Origin: an uncultured bacterium
GTDB lineage: Bacteria; Pseudomonadota; Gammaproteobacteria; Burkholderiales; Burkholderiaceae_C
Reading direction: 5' to 3'
Assembly: GCA_903928495.1 (NCBI GenBank)
Contig: CAIYQZ010000078.1
Coordinates: forward strand, 28,323 to 92,322
Length of the DNA stretch: 64,000 bases
Shown one piece after another: positions 17,463 through 27,783 of this stretch (within the stretch, counting starts at the first letter, position 1; every line of letters begins with the position of its first letter). The notes under the pieces were generated by a model. It was given only the letters and a program-made list of their open reading frames with translations. It was not told the origin of the DNA and ran no database searches. The position numbers and the translations under genes are program-made.

Positions 17463-19014
17463 ACAACTTGTCGATCTCTCGCGGTTGCAGTTTGCAGCCA
17501 CGGCCATGTACCACTTTCTGTTTGTGCCACTGACGCTGGGCATGGTGTGGCTGCTGGTCATCATGGAAAGCGTCTACGTGATGACGGGCAACGTCATCTG
17601 GAAAGACATGACCCGTTTCTGGGGCAAGCTGTTCGGCATCAACTTCGCTCTGGGCGTGACCACAGGCATCACGCTCGAATTCCAGTTCGGCACCAACTGG
17701 GCGTACTACTCGCACTACGTGGGCGACATCTTCGGTGCGCCGCTGGCCATCGAGGGGCTGATGGCCTTCTTCCTTGAGTCGACCATGATCGGCCTGTTCT
17801 TCTTTGGCTGGGACCGCCTGCCCAAGACGCAGCACTTGCTGGTGACCATTTTGATGGCGGTGGGCACCAACCTGAGTGCGCTGTGGATCCTGATTGCCAA
17901 TGGCTGGATGCAGAACCCCGTGGGCGCCGAGTTCAGCTACGTGACCATGCGCATGGAAATGACCGACTTCTGGGCCGTGGTGTTCAACCCCGATGCGCAG
18001 GCCAAGTTCGTGCACACGGTGTCGGCCGGGTACGTGACCGGCGCGATGTTCGTGCTGTCGGTGTCGGCCTGGTACATGCTGCGCGGGCGTGACCTGGAGT
18101 TTGCCAAGCGCAGCTTCCGCGTGGCGGCGGCCTTCGGGCTGGCCAGCGTGTGTTCGGTCATCGTGCTGGGCGACGAATCGGGCTACACCGTGGGCGAGGC
18201 CCAGCAAACCAAAATGGCCGCGCTGGAAGCCATGTGGGAAACCAAACCCGCTCCGGCCGCGCTGACGTTGATTGCCGGCATCAACGAGGCCGAGCAGAAA
18301 AACGATTGGGAAGTGGATATTCCGTGGGTCATGGGCCTGATCGGCACCCGCTCAATCACCAAAGAAATTCCGGGCATCCACGAGATCAAGGCCAAAAACC
18401 GCGAGCGCATTGAAAACGGCATTCCCGCTGTGATGGCGTTGGAGGCGCTGCGGAAAAACCGCAACGACGCCGCCGCCAAGGCCACGTTCGAACAACACAA
18501 AGCCGACCTGGGCTTTGGCCTGCTGCTGAAGAAATACGTGGTGGACGTGAGCCAGGCCACGCCCGAGATGATCCAGAAAGCGGTGGACAGCACGGTGCCC
18601 CGCGTGACCCCCATGTTCTGGGCCTTCCGCATCATGGTGGGCTTGGGCTTTGCCATGCTGTTGCTGTTTGGCTGGGCCTTCTGGTGCACGCTGAAAATGG
18701 GCTGCGCCCAGCGCCCCTGGCTGCTGCGTTTTGCGCTGGTGATGCTGCCCGCACCCTGGATTGCCTGCGAGCTGGGCTGGTTTGTGGCCGAGTACGGCCG
18801 CCAGCCCTGGACGATTTACGGCGTGTTGCCCACGCACCTGAGCGTGTCCACCCTGAGCGTGAACAGCCTGTATGGCTCGCTGGCGGGGTTCATCGGTTTC
18901 TACACCGTGCTGCTGTTGGTAGAGATGTACCTGATGGTCAAGTTCGCCCGCATGGGGCCGGGCAGCCTGGGCACGGGCCGCTACAGCAATGAACCCGTCC
19001 ACGCCCACGCCTGA
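17452..19014 (+). CDS. cydA: Cytochrome bd ubiquinol oxidase subunit I
   Basis: The 520-residue subunit begins with LSRLQFAATAMYHFLFVPLTLGM, bearing the conserved heme-ligand histidine, and contains the hallmark GWFVAEYGRQPW near the C-terminus. The Q-loop between helices 6 and 7 is long, as in E. coli-type enzymes, and includes the quinol-binding region around DIPWVMGLIGTRS. It binds hemes b558, b595 and d and reduces oxygen to water with high affinity. The length is as expected for the family. Confidence 0.96.
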   Translation: MISEQLVDLSRLQFAATAMYHFLFVPLTLGMVWLLVIMESVYVMTGNVIWKDMTRFWGKLFGINFALGVTTGITLEFQFGTNWAYYSHYVGDIFGAPLAIEGLMAFFLESTMIGLFFFGWDRLPKTQHLLVTILMAVGTNLSALWILIANGWMQNPVGAEFSYVTMRMEMTDFWAVVFNPDAQAKFVHTVSAGYVTGAMFVLSVSAWYMLRGRDLEFAKRSFRVAAAFGLASVCSVIVLGDESGYTVGEAQQTKMAALEAMWETKPAPAALTLIAGINEAEQKNDWEVDIPWVMGLIGTRSITKEIPGIHEIKAKNRERIENGIPAVMALEALRKNRNDAAAKATFEQHKADLGFGLLLKKYVVDVSQATPEMIQKAVDSTVPRVTPMFWAFRIMVGLGFAMLLLFGWAFWCTLKMGCAQRPWLLRFALVMLPAPWIACELGWFVAEYGRQPWTIYGVLPTHLSVSTLSVNSLYGSLAGFIGFYTVLLLVEMYLMVKFARMGPGSLGTGRYSNEPVHAHA

Positions 19015-19025
19015 GGAGCACAGAC

Positions 19026-20168
19026 ATGATCGACTACGAAACATTGAAACTGATCTGGTGGCTGCTGGTGGGTGTGCTGCTGGTGGGCTTTGCCATCATG
19101 GACGGCCACGACATGGGCGTGGGCACCCTGCTGCCCTTTGTGGGCCGCAGCGATGTCGAGCGCCGCGTCGTCATCAACACCGTGGGGCCGCACTGGGACG
19201 GCAACCAGGTGTGGTTCATCACCGGGGGCGGGGCTATTTTTGCGGCCTGGCCGCTGGTGTATGCCACCGCGTTCAGCGGCATTTACTGGGCCATGTTGGC
19301 GGTGCTGTGGGCACTGTTCTTCCGCCCCGTGGGGTTTGACTACCGCAGCAAAATCCACAACGCCACCTGGCGCAGCACCTGGGACTGGGGCCTGTTTGTG
19401 GGCGGCTTTGTGCCCCCGGTGATCTTCGGCGTGGCCTTTGGCAACCTGCTGCAAGGTGTGCCGTTCGGGTTTGACGACATGCTGGTGTCCACCTACACCG
19501 GCAGCTTCTGGCAACTGCTCAACCCCTTTGCCCTGCTGGCAGGGGTGGTCAGCAGCGCCATGATCACGCTGCACGGGGCCACCTACCTGGCGCACCGTAC
19601 CGAGGGGCGCATACAAGCCCGCACGGTGCGTGCCGGGGTGGGCGCCGCCGTGGTGATGGTGGCCGGGTTTGCAGCTGCCGGGGCATGGCTGAAGTGGGGT
19701 GGCATTGAAGGCTTTGTCATCACCAGCGCCATTGACCCCGCCGCCCTGCCCGACCCACTGGCCAAAACCGTGGTGCGCAGCGCCGATGCCTGGTGGACCA
19801 ACTACGCCACGCTGCCCGCTTTGTGGGCACTGCCCGCACTGGGTCTGGTGGGGCCGCTGCTAGCAGCAGGATTGATGGCGGCGCGCCGCACGCTCAGCGC
19901 GTTCGTGGTGTCGTCACTGTCCATCGTGGGCGTGATCGGCACGGCGGGCGCGGCGATGTTCCCGTTCGTGATGCCGTCGTCCACCCAGCTCAACGCCAGC
20001 CTGACGGTGTGGGACAGCGTGTCCAGCCACCTGACGCTGGGGCTGATGTTCTGGGCCACGATGATTTTCATGCCGCTCATCGTCATCTACACCAGCTGGG
20101 CCTACCGCGTCATGCGCGGCAAGGTGACCGAGCAATACGTGCGTGACAACGAACACGCCGCCTACTGA
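19026..20168 (+). CDS. cydB: Cytochrome bd ubiquinol oxidase subunit II
   Basis: The 380-residue subunit starts with YETLKLIWWLLVGVLLVGFAIMDGHDMGVGTLLPF, typical of CydB, and contains NTVGPHWDGNQVWFITGGGAIFAAWP. Eight or nine membrane helices are evident. It forms the bd oxidase heterodimer with CydA, whose gene ends 11 bases upstream. Confidence 0.96.
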   Translation: MIDYETLKLIWWLLVGVLLVGFAIMDGHDMGVGTLLPFVGRSDVERRVVINTVGPHWDGNQVWFITGGGAIFAAWPLVYATAFSGIYWAMLAVLWALFFRPVGFDYRSKIHNATWRSTWDWGLFVGGFVPPVIFGVAFGNLLQGVPFGFDDMLVSTYTGSFWQLLNPFALLAGVVSSAMITLHGATYLAHRTEGRIQARTVRAGVGAAVVMVAGFAAAGAWLKWGGIEGFVITSAIDPAALPDPLAKTVVRSADAWWTNYATLPALWALPALGLVGPLLAAGLMAARRTLSAFVVSSLSIVGVIGTAGAAMFPFVMPSSTQLNASLTVWDSVSSHLTLGLMFWATMIFMPLIVIYTSWAYRVMRGKVTEQYVRDNEHAAY

Positions 20169-20193
20169 CCTCCTCACGAAAAGGAACTGAACC

Positions 20194-20304
20194 ATGTGGT
20201 ACTTCGCCTGGATGCTCGGGGTCGGCTTTGCCGTCCTGCTGGCCATACTCAACGCCATGTGGGGTGAAACCGCCGAAGGGCGTGCCAACACCCCAGAACA
20301 CTGA
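20194..20304 (+). CDS. cydX: CydX, small subunit of cytochrome bd oxidase
   Basis: A 36-residue gene. The protein begins MWYFAWMLGVGFAVLLAILN and continues with AMWGETAEG, matching the CydX/CbdX family: a single membrane helix with the conserved W-Y-F start. AAGGAA lies before the ATG. CydX stabilises the heme site of the oxidase. It lies 25 bases after cydB and 11 before the YbgE-like gene. Confidence 0.93.
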   Translation: MWYFAWMLGVGFAVLLAILNAMWGETAEGRANTPEH

Positions 20305-20315
20305 GGCCACGAGTT

Positions 20316-20621
20316 ATGAGCCCTTTGGAACCAACACCTGAAACCCTGCACACCGCCCGCCAAGGCCTTCTTTGGCCCAGTCTGGCGGTGGGCCTGGGCT
20401 TGATGGTGGTCATCAGCGTCTACCCACCGCTGCTCACCCGACCCTCGGGCGAGGCTGACCACACACTGGCCATGTTGCTGATGTGGGCGATGTCGGCCGG
20501 ATTGGTCTCGGGCGTGGGCTTTGTGCCCCGCTGGTGGGGCTGGCGCTGGTTGTTTTCCGGCATGGCCACCAGCCTGGCACTGGCGCTTTCTCTGGCATAC
20601 CGATTTCAAACTGTGATTTGA
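20316..20621 (+). CDS. ybgE: YbgE-like cyd operon membrane protein
   Basis: The 101-residue protein has three hydrophobic segments (LWPSLAVGLGLMVVISVYPPLL, LAMLLMWAMSAGLVSGVGFVP, WRWLFSGMATSLALALSLAY). Size, position directly after cydX and helix layout match the YbgE family of cyd operons, whose exact role is unknown. GVGFVPRWWGWR is a family-like motif. The match is based mainly on context and topology. Confidence 0.75.
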   Translation: MSPLEPTPETLHTARQGLLWPSLAVGLGLMVVISVYPPLLTRPSGEADHTLAMLLMWAMSAGLVSGVGFVPRWWGWRWLFSGMATSLALALSLAYRFQTVI

Positions 20622-20667
20622 CACCAGTCCCCATGCCCTACCCGTTAACCCACTTGTTGGACACCCC

Positions 20668-21063
20668 ATGAAACAACTTCACTTCCAGGAAAAGTACCCC
20701 ATCACTGTGGCCGAGGTGGCCAAGTCGGAAACCACTTTTGCGAGCGCTGCACAGATTGCGGCGTATTTCAAAAACTGCATTGCGCGCACAGAGCGCGTCA
20801 CTTTCATTGGCGAGTTCGACCACCTCACCCATACCCGCTCCATCGGTGGCGACGTGGCGCCCGACATCCAGGCTGCCATCAACGTGCTGTTTTGCTTCGG
20901 CCATGCGCTGCCCAACCCGCAAGTGATGGCAGTGCGCCCGCGCTCCATCGGCATCGCTGACATGGGTGACCGCTTTGTCATCAGTTTCATGGATGCCCCC
21001 ATGAAGGCCGCCAACGATGCCATGCAGGCATGGACGCTGGCACTGCGCAACGTGGCAGCTTGA
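20668..21063 (+). CDS. Conserved hypothetical protein (DUF6858-like)
   Basis: A soluble 131-residue protein starting MKQLHFQEKYPITVAEVAKSETTF, with FIGEFDHLTHTRSIGG and INVLFCFGHALPNPQVMAVRPRSIG. I recall this pattern as DUF6858, without known function. It has no signal peptide or helices long enough for a membrane. It lies between the cyd operon and an SBF-fold transporter gene, 31 bases upstream of the latter, and is probably co-transcribed with it. No function is proposed. Confidence 0.6.
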   Translation: MKQLHFQEKYPITVAEVAKSETTFASAAQIAAYFKNCIARTERVTFIGEFDHLTHTRSIGGDVAPDIQAAINVLFCFGHALPNPQVMAVRPRSIGIADMGDRFVISFMDAPMKAANDAMQAWTLALRNVAA

Positions 21064-21093
21064 CCCCATCCCCACACAACCGGAGCACACATC

Positions 21094-22080
21094 ATGTGGC
21101 CTGCCTTGCAGTGGATTCAAAAAAACCTGTCGCTCAGCATTCCCGCCGCCATGCTGGCCGGGCTGGGGTTTGGCGCCATCGCTGAAACCGCGTGGCTCAA
21201 AGCCGCCATCTTGCCGCTGACTTTTCTCATGGTGTACCCCATGATGGTCAGTCTGAACATGTCCGAACTTCGACACCTGCAGGGCTGGAGAACGCAGGGA
21301 CTGGCCCTGCTTGTCAATTTCGCGCTGATACCCGCGCTGGGCTATGCGCTGGGCCTGCTGTTTTTTCCAGACCAGCCCTGGTTCCGCCTGGGCCTGCTGT
21401 TGACCGCGCTGCTGCCCACTTCCGGCATGACGATTTCCTGGACTGGACTGGCAAAAGGCAACATGGCCGCTGCGGTGCGCATGACTGTGCTGGGTCTGCT
21501 GTTGGGCTCGCTGCTGGCCCCGCTCTACCTCCAGGCCCTGATGGGCACCGTGGTATCTGTCCCTATGGGGCAGGTGTTTGTGCAAATTGCGGTGGTGGTT
21601 TTTTTGCCCTTGGTGATGGGCACCGTTACCCAAAAGCTGCTGGTGGCCAAGCAAGGGCAGGCCCACTTCAACCACCAGACCAAGCCAAAGTTCGCCCCCT
21701 TCTCCACCCTGGGTGTGTTGGGGATCGTCTTTGTGTCAATGGCGTTGAAGTCAAATGACCTTGTCGCCAATCCCACGCAAATCGCCTCCCTGCTGCTGCC
21801 CTTGCTGGCGCTCTACAGCATCAACTTTGCGCTGAGCACCTGGCTGGCCCGTACCCTGTTGCCGCGAGGTGATGGCATTGCCCTGGTCTACGGGACCGTG
21901 ATGCGCAACCTGTCCATCGCGCTGGCCATTGCCATGTCGGTGTTTGGCACACAAGGGGCCGACGTGGGTCTGCTGATTGCGCTGGCCTACATCGTGCAAG
22001 TGCAAGCAGCAGCCTGGTACGTGAAGCTGACCCCTCGCCTGTTCCCGGCTCCGGCTGCGCCTGCAGCGGCTGCAGCCTGA
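21094..22080 (+). CDS. SBF/ACR3-fold transporter (bile acid:sodium symporter superfamily)
   Basis: The 328-residue membrane protein has about ten helices and the superfamily motif LPLTFLMVYPMMVSLNMSEL. Databases often label such proteins arsenic resistance proteins. The segment corresponding to the ACR3 cysteine motif reads LLPTSGMTISWTGLAKGN, with no cysteine, so arsenite export is doubtful. The substrate is unknown. No arsR or arsC gene is nearby; the neighbours are a DUF6858-like gene and a truncated haemoglobin gene. Confidence 0.75.
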   Translation: MWPALQWIQKNLSLSIPAAMLAGLGFGAIAETAWLKAAILPLTFLMVYPMMVSLNMSELRHLQGWRTQGLALLVNFALIPALGYALGLLFFPDQPWFRLGLLLTALLPTSGMTISWTGLAKGNMAAAVRMTVLGLLLGSLLAPLYLQALMGTVVSVPMGQVFVQIAVVVFLPLVMGTVTQKLLVAKQGQAHFNHQTKPKFAPFSTLGVLGIVFVSMALKSNDLVANPTQIASLLLPLLALYSINFALSTWLARTLLPRGDGIALVYGTVMRNLSIALAIAMSVFGTQGADVGLLIALAYIVQVQAAAWYVKLTPRLFPAPAAPAAAAA

Positions 22081-22092
22081 TTGCTTTCAGCC

Positions 22093-22545
22093 ATGACCAA
22101 CACACCCCTCCAACACACCACCCCTTATGACAAGCTGGGCGGCGCACCCGCACTGCAAAAACTCACCCAGCGCTTTTACGAGCTGATGGACGAGTTGCCC
22201 GAGGCCTGGGGCATTCGCCAGATACACCCCGAAAGCCTGGCAGGCAGCCAGCAAAGCTTGTTCGAATTTTTGTCTGGCTGGCTGGGCGGCCCCCAGCTGT
22301 TCATGGAAAAGCGCGGCCACCCCAGACTGCGCATGCGCCACTCGCCCTACACCATCGACCACAGCGCCCGCGACCAATGGATGCTGTGCATGCGCATGGC
22401 GCTGGCCGAACAGGTCACTGACAACCGCTTTCGCGAAGCGCTGGTGATGGCTTTTGACCAGATGGCCGACCACCTCGTCAACAACGCGGGCGCACAGGGT
22501 TGCAGCCACGCCCACAGCCACGCACCGTTGCCTGCCACCGCATGA
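22093..22545 (+). CDS. Group II truncated haemoglobin
   Basis: A 150-residue globin from the ATG at 22093 (an in-frame TTG at 22081 is less likely). Landmarks are TPYDKLGGAPALQKLTQRFYELM in the A/B helices, the proximal histidine in RMRHSPYTID and a tryptophan in the G helix (DQWMLCM), typical of group II. These bind oxygen and NO in the cytoplasm. The tail is histidine-rich (CSHAHSHAPL), which may bind metal. Proximity to a bd oxidase, an NO-tolerant enzyme, suggests a role under low oxygen or NO stress. Confidence 0.85.
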   Translation: MTNTPLQHTTPYDKLGGAPALQKLTQRFYELMDELPEAWGIRQIHPESLAGSQQSLFEFLSGWLGGPQLFMEKRGHPRLRMRHSPYTIDHSARDQWMLCMRMALAEQVTDNRFREALVMAFDQMADHLVNNAGAQGCSHAHSHAPLPATA

Positions 22546-23465
22546 TGGTGGGCCCCGTGGCCATTGGCGCAGTGGGCTGGACAGCTCTCAGCCTGCTGGG
22601 CATTGCGCTGGCATTGGTCGCGCTGCTGGCATGGCTGCGCCGCAAGCTGACACCCCAGCGGGAAGCCCCGCTGCCCACCACGCGCCCGGATGACCCCGTG
22701 CCCCAGTCGGTGCGCGTGCCCACGGCAGGGGGAAAAACACTGCACGCCCTGTGGCTGCCGGCCCCGCCGTTTGCGGGTGGCGCACCCGCGACCGTGCTGC
22801 TGCACGGCTGGGGCGGCAACGCCAGCCACCTGTGGCGGGCGGCGTGCACGTTGCACGCGCTCGGCCATGCCGTGCTGGTGCCCGAAGCTCGCAACCACGG
22901 GCAGAGCGATGCCGACAGCCACAGCTCACTGCCCCGCTTCGCACAAGACCTCCATTCAGCCCTGGACTGGGTGCGCCTGCAGCCCGGCACCGACACCCAC
23001 CGCCTCAGTGCCGTGGGCCACTCGGTCGGGGGGGCTGCTGTGTTGCTGTGCGCCACGCAACGGAACGACCTGCAAGGCGTGGTCAGCGTGTCGGCCTTTG
23101 ACCACCCGGAAGACGTGATGCGCCGCTGGCTGCGTGCGCACCACATCCCCTACATGCCGCTGGGCTGGCTGGTCAACCGCTGGGTGGAATGGGTGATCGG
23201 GCACCGGTTCAACCGCATTGCGCCCCTGAACAACATTGCCCGCGCGAATTGCCCCGTGCTGCTGGTGCACGGTGAACAGGACGATGTGGTGCCCGTGTCG
23301 TGCGCGCACAGGCTGTGGCAGGCCGGGCAAACCGCACACACCGACCGCACCACACTGCTGCTGGTGCCTGGACGGCATGACAGCTTCTATGACGAAGACG
23401 ACTTGATGCGCCGCGTGGCGCTGTGGCTGTCGTCGCAGCCACCGTGCAGCGTCAGCCGAGTTTGA
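22542..23465 (+). CDS. Alpha/beta hydrolase with N-terminal membrane helix
   Basis: The start at 22542 overlaps the globin stop codon in an ATGA. The 307-residue protein has an N-terminal helix ([23 protein letters not shown]), then the alpha/beta hydrolase core: oxyanion motif [13 protein letters not shown], nucleophile elbow GHSVGG, and a late [12 protein letters not shown] with the probable catalytic histidine. Substrate cannot be assigned. Its 3' end overlaps the convergent chemoreceptor gene by 14 bases. Confidence 0.85.
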   Translation: MMVGPVAIGAVGWTALSLLGIALALVALLAWLRRKLTPQREAPLPTTRPDDPVPQSVRVPTAGGKTLHALWLPAPPFAGGAPATVLLHGWGGNASHLWRAACTLHALGHAVLVPEARNHGQSDADSHSSLPRFAQDLHSALDWVRLQPGTDTHRLSAVGHSVGGAAVLLCATQRNDLQGVVSVSAFDHPEDVMRRWLRAHHIPYMPLGWLVNRWVEWVIGHRFNRIAPLNNIARANCPVLLVHGEQDDVVPVSCAHRLWQAGQTAHTDRTTLLLVPGRHDSFYDEDDLMRRVALWLSSQPPCSVSRV

Positions 23466-25002
23466 ACACGCTGACGGCGCCCACCAGCTCCTGCGCCTGT
23501 CCGTTCAGGGCAGTGGCGGCCGCATCCATTTCTTCCACCAGCGCAGCGTTTTGCTGTGTGGCCTCGTCCAGGTTTGTGATGGCCTGCCCGATCTGCGCCA
23601 CGCCAGACGCCTGCTCGTGATTGGCCGCACTGATTTCGCCCACGATCTGGGCCACACGCTCAATGCTGTGGACCACCTCGTCCATCGTGGTGCCCGCATG
23701 GTTGACCAGCGTTGTGCCCTGATCCACCTGCCCCACGCTGGCGGTGATCAGTGCCTTGATTTCCCGGGCGGCCTCTGACGAACGACCGGCCAACAGCCGC
23801 ACCTCGCCCGCCACCACGGCAAAACCACGCCCCTGCTCACCCGCCCGTGCGGCCTCGACCGCCGCGTTCAGCGCCAGGATGTTGGTCTGGAAAGCAATGC
23901 CATCGATCACGCTGATGATGTCGGCAATCTTGTGCGACGCATCGTTGATGCCTGCCATGGTCTGAACCACTTCTTTCACCACCAGGCCGCCTTTGGCCGC
24001 CACTTCGGAGGCCACACGGGCAAGCTCGTTGGCACCGCGCCCGCTGACGGAATTGTTTTCAACGGCGGTGCTCAGTTGATCCATGGACGATGCCGCTGCC
24101 TCCAGCGAAGCCGCCTGCCCCGATGTGCGCTGGGCCAGGTCACTGTTGCCCATGGCAATCTGCTGGGACGCCACCGCCACACCGCTGGCACCATGGCGGA
24201 CCTGCTGGACCACGCGGGCAAGGTCGTTCTGCATGGCCACAAGGTGGGCCATCAGGCTGGTGCTGTCACCTGAGCGCAAGGGAACCCGCCCACTCAAGTC
24301 CCCACTGCCGACCTTTTGCGCCAGACTCACCGCATCTGACGGCTCACCCCCCAATTGCCGGACGATGCGGGTGGCCATGCCCAAGCCCAGCACGGCGGCC
24401 ACAGCAGCCGCCACCGCCCCACCGAGCAACAGCACCGTGACAATGCGGCTGGTATCGGTGACGGCTGAATCGGCGAACTTGTCGGCTTCTTCCAACTGCT
24501 GCTGCCTGAACGGATCGAGCTTGGCTTTGAGCTTTTCGCTGGCCTGATCGAAACCAGGGGCCTTGTCGGTGCCTTTCATCAGGTCATTGCCGGCCTCGAT
24601 ACCCTGGCTAAGATAGGCATTGGCCATTTTTCTGCCCAATTTGTAAAAGGCATCGAAATCAGCCGCAATGGCATCGACCTGCGCCAGACTCTGCGTGTTG
24701 CCTTCGCGGCGGAACTTTTCACGGAACTTCTCGACGCTGTCTACGAAGTTTTTGGCGGCATCACCCGCTTCTTTGTAGCCTGCAGGGTCGTGGGTGACCG
24801 ACACATCGGTCAAAAACTGCTGAACCTCAGACCGGCTCAGGTCCATCTCGTCAACGACCAGGACAAACGGCAGGGTCTCGGTCTTGATGGTCGTGATGGT
24901 CCCCAGCAACCCATACAGATAGAAACCGACCACGATCATCGACAGCACGAACACGCCGATCACAGCGGCAAAACTGCCCAGCAGTTGGGTCTTGAGTTTC
25001 AT
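23452..25002 (-). CDS. Methyl-accepting chemotaxis protein, four-helix-bundle sensor
   Basis: The 516-residue receptor starts at [11 protein letters not shown] (25002); the frame stays open 110 codons upstream but that part is not receptor-like. Two helices (residues 10-35 and about 190-215) bracket a periplasmic helical ligand domain, followed by HAMP and the signalling domain, with the CheA/CheW hairpin [37 protein letters not shown]. The receptor ends without a CheB/CheR pentapeptide. The ligand is unknown. Confidence 0.92.
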   Translation of the reverse strand: MKLKTQLLGSFAAVIGVFVLSMIVVGFYLYGLLGTITTIKTETLPFVLVVDEMDLSRSEVQQFLTDVSVTHDPAGYKEAGDAAKNFVDSVEKFREKFRREGNTQSLAQVDAIAADFDAFYKLGRKMANAYLSQGIEAGNDLMKGTDKAPGFDQASEKLKAKLDPFRQQQLEEADKFADSAVTDTSRIVTVLLLGGAVAAAVAAVLGLGMATRIVRQLGGEPSDAVSLAQKVGSGDLSGRVPLRSGDSTSLMAHLVAMQNDLARVVQQVRHGASGVAVASQQIAMGNSDLAQRTSGQAASLEAAASSMDQLSTAVENNSVSGRGANELARVASEVAAKGGLVVKEVVQTMAGINDASHKIADIISVIDGIAFQTNILALNAAVEAARAGEQGRGFAVVAGEVRLLAGRSSEAAREIKALITASVGQVDQGTTLVNHAGTTMDEVVHSIERVAQIVGEISAANHEQASGVAQIGQAITNLDEATQQNAALVEEMDAAATALNGQAQELVGAVSVFKLG

Positions 25003-25160
25003 GTTGTCGCTCGCTCCAAGGATGGCCAAAAAGAAAAAAGCGCCTGAATTCTGCGCTGCAGCCCGGGCGCGGGCTTGACGAATGTCAAACCTCGACATAC
25101 CTGCGCCCTGCTCGGTGAACGCCCCTTGCGCAGGCACAATCAACTGGCGGTCCAGCATCC

Positions 25161-26474
25161 TTGCATCAACCGCAAACGCCTTCCCGAAAGCCCCCCTTGA
25201 GCACTGCACCCTCTGCTTTGTCCCCTGTCCGTCGCACCCTCTCAGCCCGTCACAGATGGTTGCTGGGGACCGTGCTGTTGGTGTGCCTGCTGCTGGCCTA
25301 CGCCGCCCTGCGCACGCCGACAAAGGCTGCACAGGTTGTCACCGTGCAGCGCACTGACCTCACACAAACCGTGGCCGCCACGGGCAGGGTGAATGCCAGC
25401 GCCCGCATCGACGTGGGCAGCGAAGTCACCGCCACTGTGTTGGCCGTGTCGGTGCGCGAAGGCGATCGCGTGAAAGCCGGCGACCTGCTGGTGCGCCTGA
25501 ACGACACCGAAGCCCAGGCCACCCTGGCCCAGGCCGAAGCCGCACTGGCCGAGGCCCGCGCCCGCCAGGCGCAGTTGGGCAGCGTGGCCAGCCCCGTGGC
25601 CCAGGCCAACCTTCAACAGGCCGAGGCCACACTGCGCGCCGCCGAGGCAGAGCACCACCGCGCCACCGAGCTGGTGGCGCAAGGCTTCTTTTCCCAACAG
25701 AAACTGGACGACACCCGCCGCCTGCGCGACACCGCCCGCAGCGCACTGGCCAGCGCCCGCAGCCAGGCCCAGGCCCAACAGCCCGGCGGGGCCGAGGGCG
25801 TGTTGGCCGCCACGCGCCTGGTGCAGGCGCAGGCTGCGGTGGAGGCCGCCCGCGCCCGCCTGGCCCGCCTGCAGTTGCGCAGCCCGCTGGACGCGGTGGT
25901 GCTCACCCGCGCCACCGAGCCCGGCAACCTGGCCCAACCTGGCAAAGTGCTGCTGAGCCTGGCCGCCAGCGGCGCCTTGCGGCTGGACGTGGCCGTGGAC
26001 GAAAAGCACCTGGCCCTGTTGCGTACGGGCCTGCCCGCCCGTGCCGTGGCCGATGCCTATGCGCTCCAGCCCTTCGATGCCGCGCTGGACTGGGTCAGCC
26101 CCGCCGTCGATCCCGCACGCGGCACGGTGGAGGTGCGCCTTCGCGTGCCCCAACCACCCGCTTTCCTGAAGCCCGACATGACCGTGTCGGTGGACATGAC
26201 CGTGGGCAAGGTGGCCCAGGCCCTGGTGGTGGACGCGGGTGCCGTGCGCGGTGCCGACACCGCCACCCCGTGGGCCCTGGTGCTGAACAATGGCGTGGCC
26301 ACACGGACCAACCTGACCCTGGGCCTGCGCGGCACCGGCGTGGTGGAGATCAAAAGCGGTCTGGCCGAAGGCGATGCCGTGGTGCCCGCCACTGAAAAAG
26401 TGGCCGAGGGTGACAGGGTCAAGCCCACCACCACCGCCCCGGTGCGCCTGAGTGGCTCGGGCATGGGGCGGTGA
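25161..26474 (+). CDS. HlyD-type periplasmic adaptor of a second ABC exporter
   Basis: The protein has up to 437 residues, a membrane anchor ([18 protein letters not shown]), the adaptor motif [23 protein letters not shown], an alanine/glutamine-rich coiled-coil hairpin (about residues 115-215) and a barrel region ending in [21 protein letters not shown]. No good ATG exists: the listed start is a TTG, and another TTG at 25197 is possible. The next gene is the permease, overlapping it by one base (TGATG). The adaptor is divergent from the chemoreceptor gene. Confidence 0.83.
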   Translation: MHQPQTPSRKPPLSTAPSALSPVRRTLSARHRWLLGTVLLVCLLLAYAALRTPTKAAQVVTVQRTDLTQTVAATGRVNASARIDVGSEVTATVLAVSVREGDRVKAGDLLVRLNDTEAQATLAQAEAALAEARARQAQLGSVASPVAQANLQQAEATLRAAEAEHHRATELVAQGFFSQQKLDDTRRLRDTARSALASARSQAQAQQPGGAEGVLAATRLVQAQAAVEAARARLARLQLRSPLDAVVLTRATEPGNLAQPGKVLLSLAASGALRLDVAVDEKHLALLRTGLPARAVADAYALQPFDAALDWVSPAVDPARGTVEVRLRVPQPPAFLKPDMTVSVDMTVGKVAQALVVDAGAVRGADTATPWALVLNNGVATRTNLTLGLRGTGVVEIKSGLAEGDAVVPATEKVAEGDRVKPTTTAPVRLSGSGMGR

Positions 26475-27745
26475 TGGCGGCCAGCCGACAGGCCGTGGGC
26501 CGCGCCACCCGCTGGTTGCCATTCGAGCTGCTGGTGGCCCTGCGCTTTTTGCGCGAGGGCCGCATGCAAAGTGTGCTGATCCTGGCCGGGGTCACGGGCG
26601 GCGTGGCGGTCATCATTTTCCTCACCCAACTCATCAACCAGCTGCAAAGCTCCATCATCGACCGGGTGCTGGGCTCGCAGGCGCACATCGTGGTGCGCCC
26701 AGCCGAAGAACTCACCCACCGCGTGCCACCTGCCACGGCTGACGGCGTGGCCCCGGCCGCCACCACCGCCGTGGTGCAACCCCGTGCCCAGCGCCTGCGC
26801 CCGGTCGACCAGTGGGCACAGGTGGCCGCCCTGGCCGCTGACACGCCGGGTGTGCTGGCGGTGTCACCACTGGTCACCGGGCCGGCGTTTGCTGCGCGTG
26901 GCCCGGCCAACAAAAGTGTGGTGCTGATGGGCGTGGACCCAGAGGCTTACCGCCGCATCGTGAAGATGGACGGCTACATGACGCAAGGTCGCTTCGACGT
27001 GCTGGGCACCAGCACCCTCATTGGCACCGAACTGGCCCAAGACCTCGGTCTGGCCGTGGGTGACAAGCTGCGCGTGACCACCGCCACCGGCCGCAGCGAA
27101 ACCCTGCACATCGGCGGCCTGTTCGACACCGGCAACCGCGACCTGAACCGTCGCTGGGTGTTCGTGACCCTCACCCTGGCGCAAACCCTACTGGACGTGC
27201 CCGGCGGCGTGTCGCAGATCGACCTGACCGTGACCGACCTGTTCGGTGCCGACTCCGTGGCAAAAGCCCTGGCCGCGCGCACCGGCCTGACGGTGGAAAG
27301 CTGGATGCAGACCAACGCGGGGCTGCTGACTGCACTGGCCAACCAGAGCGTGTCCAACAACCTGATCCGCAGCTTTGTGGTCATCATCGTGGCGCTGGGC
27401 ATCTCCAGCGTGCTGGTGGTTAGCGTGGTGCAAAAGCAGCGCGAAATCGGCATCCTGCGGGCCATGGGTGCGGGCCGGGGTCGCATCATGGCGGTGTTTT
27501 TGCTGCAAGGCGGGCTGGTGGGGCTGGTGGGCTCGGCCCTGGGCAGCGGGCTGGCCTTCACGCTGCTGCAGGTGTTTTCGCGCATTTTCAAGAGCCCCGA
27601 CGGCAGTGCCCTGTTCGCCGCCGAACTCGACCCTCAACTGGTGCTCATGGCCAGTGTGGTGGCCTTCGGCGTCGGGCTGGCCGCCGCCGCCTTGCCAGCC
27701 CGCCGCGCCGCCCGCATGGACCCTGTGCAGGCGATCCGGAGTTGA
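26474..27745 (+). CDS. ABC exporter permease, FtsX/LolE-like
   Basis: A permease of about 423 residues. It has an N-terminal helix (VLILAGVTGGVAVIIFLTQLI), a large periplasmic domain and three C-terminal helices, with VVSVVQKQREIGILRAMGAGRGRIMAVFLLQG marking the FtsX domain. GTG at 26471 is an alternative start. It should pair with the adaptor upstream and with the ATPase at 29572-30255, now separated by a chemoreceptor gene on the other strand. Confidence 0.87.
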   Translation: MAASRQAVGRATRWLPFELLVALRFLREGRMQSVLILAGVTGGVAVIIFLTQLINQLQSSIIDRVLGSQAHIVVRPAEELTHRVPPATADGVAPAATTAVVQPRAQRLRPVDQWAQVAALAADTPGVLAVSPLVTGPAFAARGPANKSVVLMGVDPEAYRRIVKMDGYMTQGRFDVLGTSTLIGTELAQDLGLAVGDKLRVTTATGRSETLHIGGLFDTGNRDLNRRWVFVTLTLAQTLLDVPGGVSQIDLTVTDLFGADSVAKALAARTGLTVESWMQTNAGLLTALANQSVSNNLIRSFVVIIVALGISSVLVVSVVQKQREIGILRAMGAGRGRIMAVFLLQGGLVGLVGSALGSGLAFTLLQVFSRIFKSPDGSALFAAELDPQLVLMASVVAFGVGLAAAALPARRAARMDPVQAIRS

Positions 27746-27783
27746 GCCACTGCTTGCTGTGGCAGGGGCGCCCCGTTGAAGGG

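Noticed and set aside
21094..22080. Arsenite exporter annotation
   Set aside because: The fold fits, but the expected cysteine motif is missing and no ars genes are adjacent.
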